A DNA stretch of 64,000 nt from a bacterium (GTDB lineage: Bacteria > Pseudomonadota > Alphaproteobacteria > Micavibrionales > UBA2020). The notes below the pieces were generated by a model. It saw only the letters and a list, made by a program, of their open reading frames with translations, was not told the origin of the DNA and searched no databases. The position numbers and the translations under genes are program-made. This document shows, in pieces, positions 63,854-64,000 of the stretch (positions are counted from its first letter, which is position 1; every line of letters starts with the position of its first letter). The stretch covers positions 1,309,960 through 1,373,959 of the forward strand of contig JAQSDV010000002.1 of assembly GCA_029945425.1 (NCBI GenBank), given 5' to 3'.

Positions 63854-64000
63854 ATGTCGCTTGGCCAGAGAATTTCGCAGACGCTCCGCAACGCCTTCAT
63901 CCGCGCGCTCCATCAGGAAAGCGCGGCGGATTTCGACCGCAAGGCCGGCGTTGCCCAAACCATCATCGCGCAATCGGCGGATATCCTGCCGTCGGATGAA
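63854..64000 (+). CDS. Paralogue of the preceding gene, cut by the window edge
   Basis: At least 49 codons, from ATG 63854 with GGAGG upstream. MSLGQRISQTLRNAFIRALH (then QESAADFDRK) matches MSIGSRISSTLRDAFSYAVH of the gene before. The gene runs past the window end, so length and function are unknown. Confidence 0.75.
   Translation, partial: MSLGQRISQTLRNAFIRALHQESAADFDRKAGVAQTIIAQSADILPSDE

Overview
The window looks like chromosome from an alphaproteobacterium. It is GC-rich, carries a Cpa/Tad (Flp pilus) locus of the Caulobacter/Rhizobiales type, and has the F1 ATP synthase genes as a separate atpHAGDC cluster. It also has a SCO copper chaperone, a CHASE/MASE1 sensor kinase and many histidine kinase/receiver proteins. 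A Micavibrio-like or other deep-branching free-living or predatory alphaproteobacterium would fit, but nothing here fixes the genus. No rRNA, CRISPR array, prophage or transposase was seen.

Layout. (1) 1-4.6 kb: the N-terminal part of a very large type I secreted repeat adhesin, running off the left edge. (2) 5-23.4 kb: a full Flp/Tad pilus region. It holds a stand-alone secretin-N-domain protein and TadD on the + strand. On the - strand are cpaA-cpaB-cpaC-cpaD-cpaE-cpaF-tadB-tadC, two 50-residue Flp pilins, a TadE/TadE/TadG operon, and upstream of it a tail-anchored pseudokinase with a small membrane protein. (3) 23.6-27.8 kb: succinate-semialdehyde dehydrogenase, divergent from four tandem overlapping small P-loop (AAA+-like) paralogues. 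(4) 27.8-33.8 kb: F1 ATP synthase and a SCO protein. (5) 33.9-41.2 kb: small hypothetical genes, an FAD/NAD(P)-binding protein, an HD hydrolase, a PH-domain protein, an epimerase-like SDR and a heptad-repeat charged protein. (6) 41.3-48.8 kb: a signalling block with two histidine kinases, three intact receivers, one dead receiver, an HPt protein and a CheX-like protein. (7) 49-51.8 kb: a serralysin-like RTX metalloprotease. (8) 52-64 kb: tRNA-Arg, then mixed genes including a Sel1 protein, an HSD10-like SDR, a PP2C-like phosphatase with a rearranged motif order, polyphosphate kinase, pterin dehydratase, a small zincin, an RsmC-like methyltransferase and a new tandem paralogue pair cut by the right edge.

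How they work together. The Tad genes build a surface pilus: prepilin peptidase, secretin, ATPase, platform proteins and minor pilins. The TadG protein carries a large inserted block of repeated beta-rich units, so it may act as a tip adhesin. The adhesin and the RTX protease are type I secretion substrates, but no type I exporter is in the window. The two sensor blocks look like multistep phosphorelays.

Most unusual items: the four-gene P-loop cassette with canonical and degenerate members; a C-terminal APxTARFxKP-like tail shared by this cassette and an unrelated gene 26 kb away; the PP2C with its DGHGG motif moved to the C-terminus; the TadG insertion; the pseudokinase beside the pilin-like genes; and the duplicated dead receiver. 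All calls are from reading the sequence; no database search or structure prediction was run.
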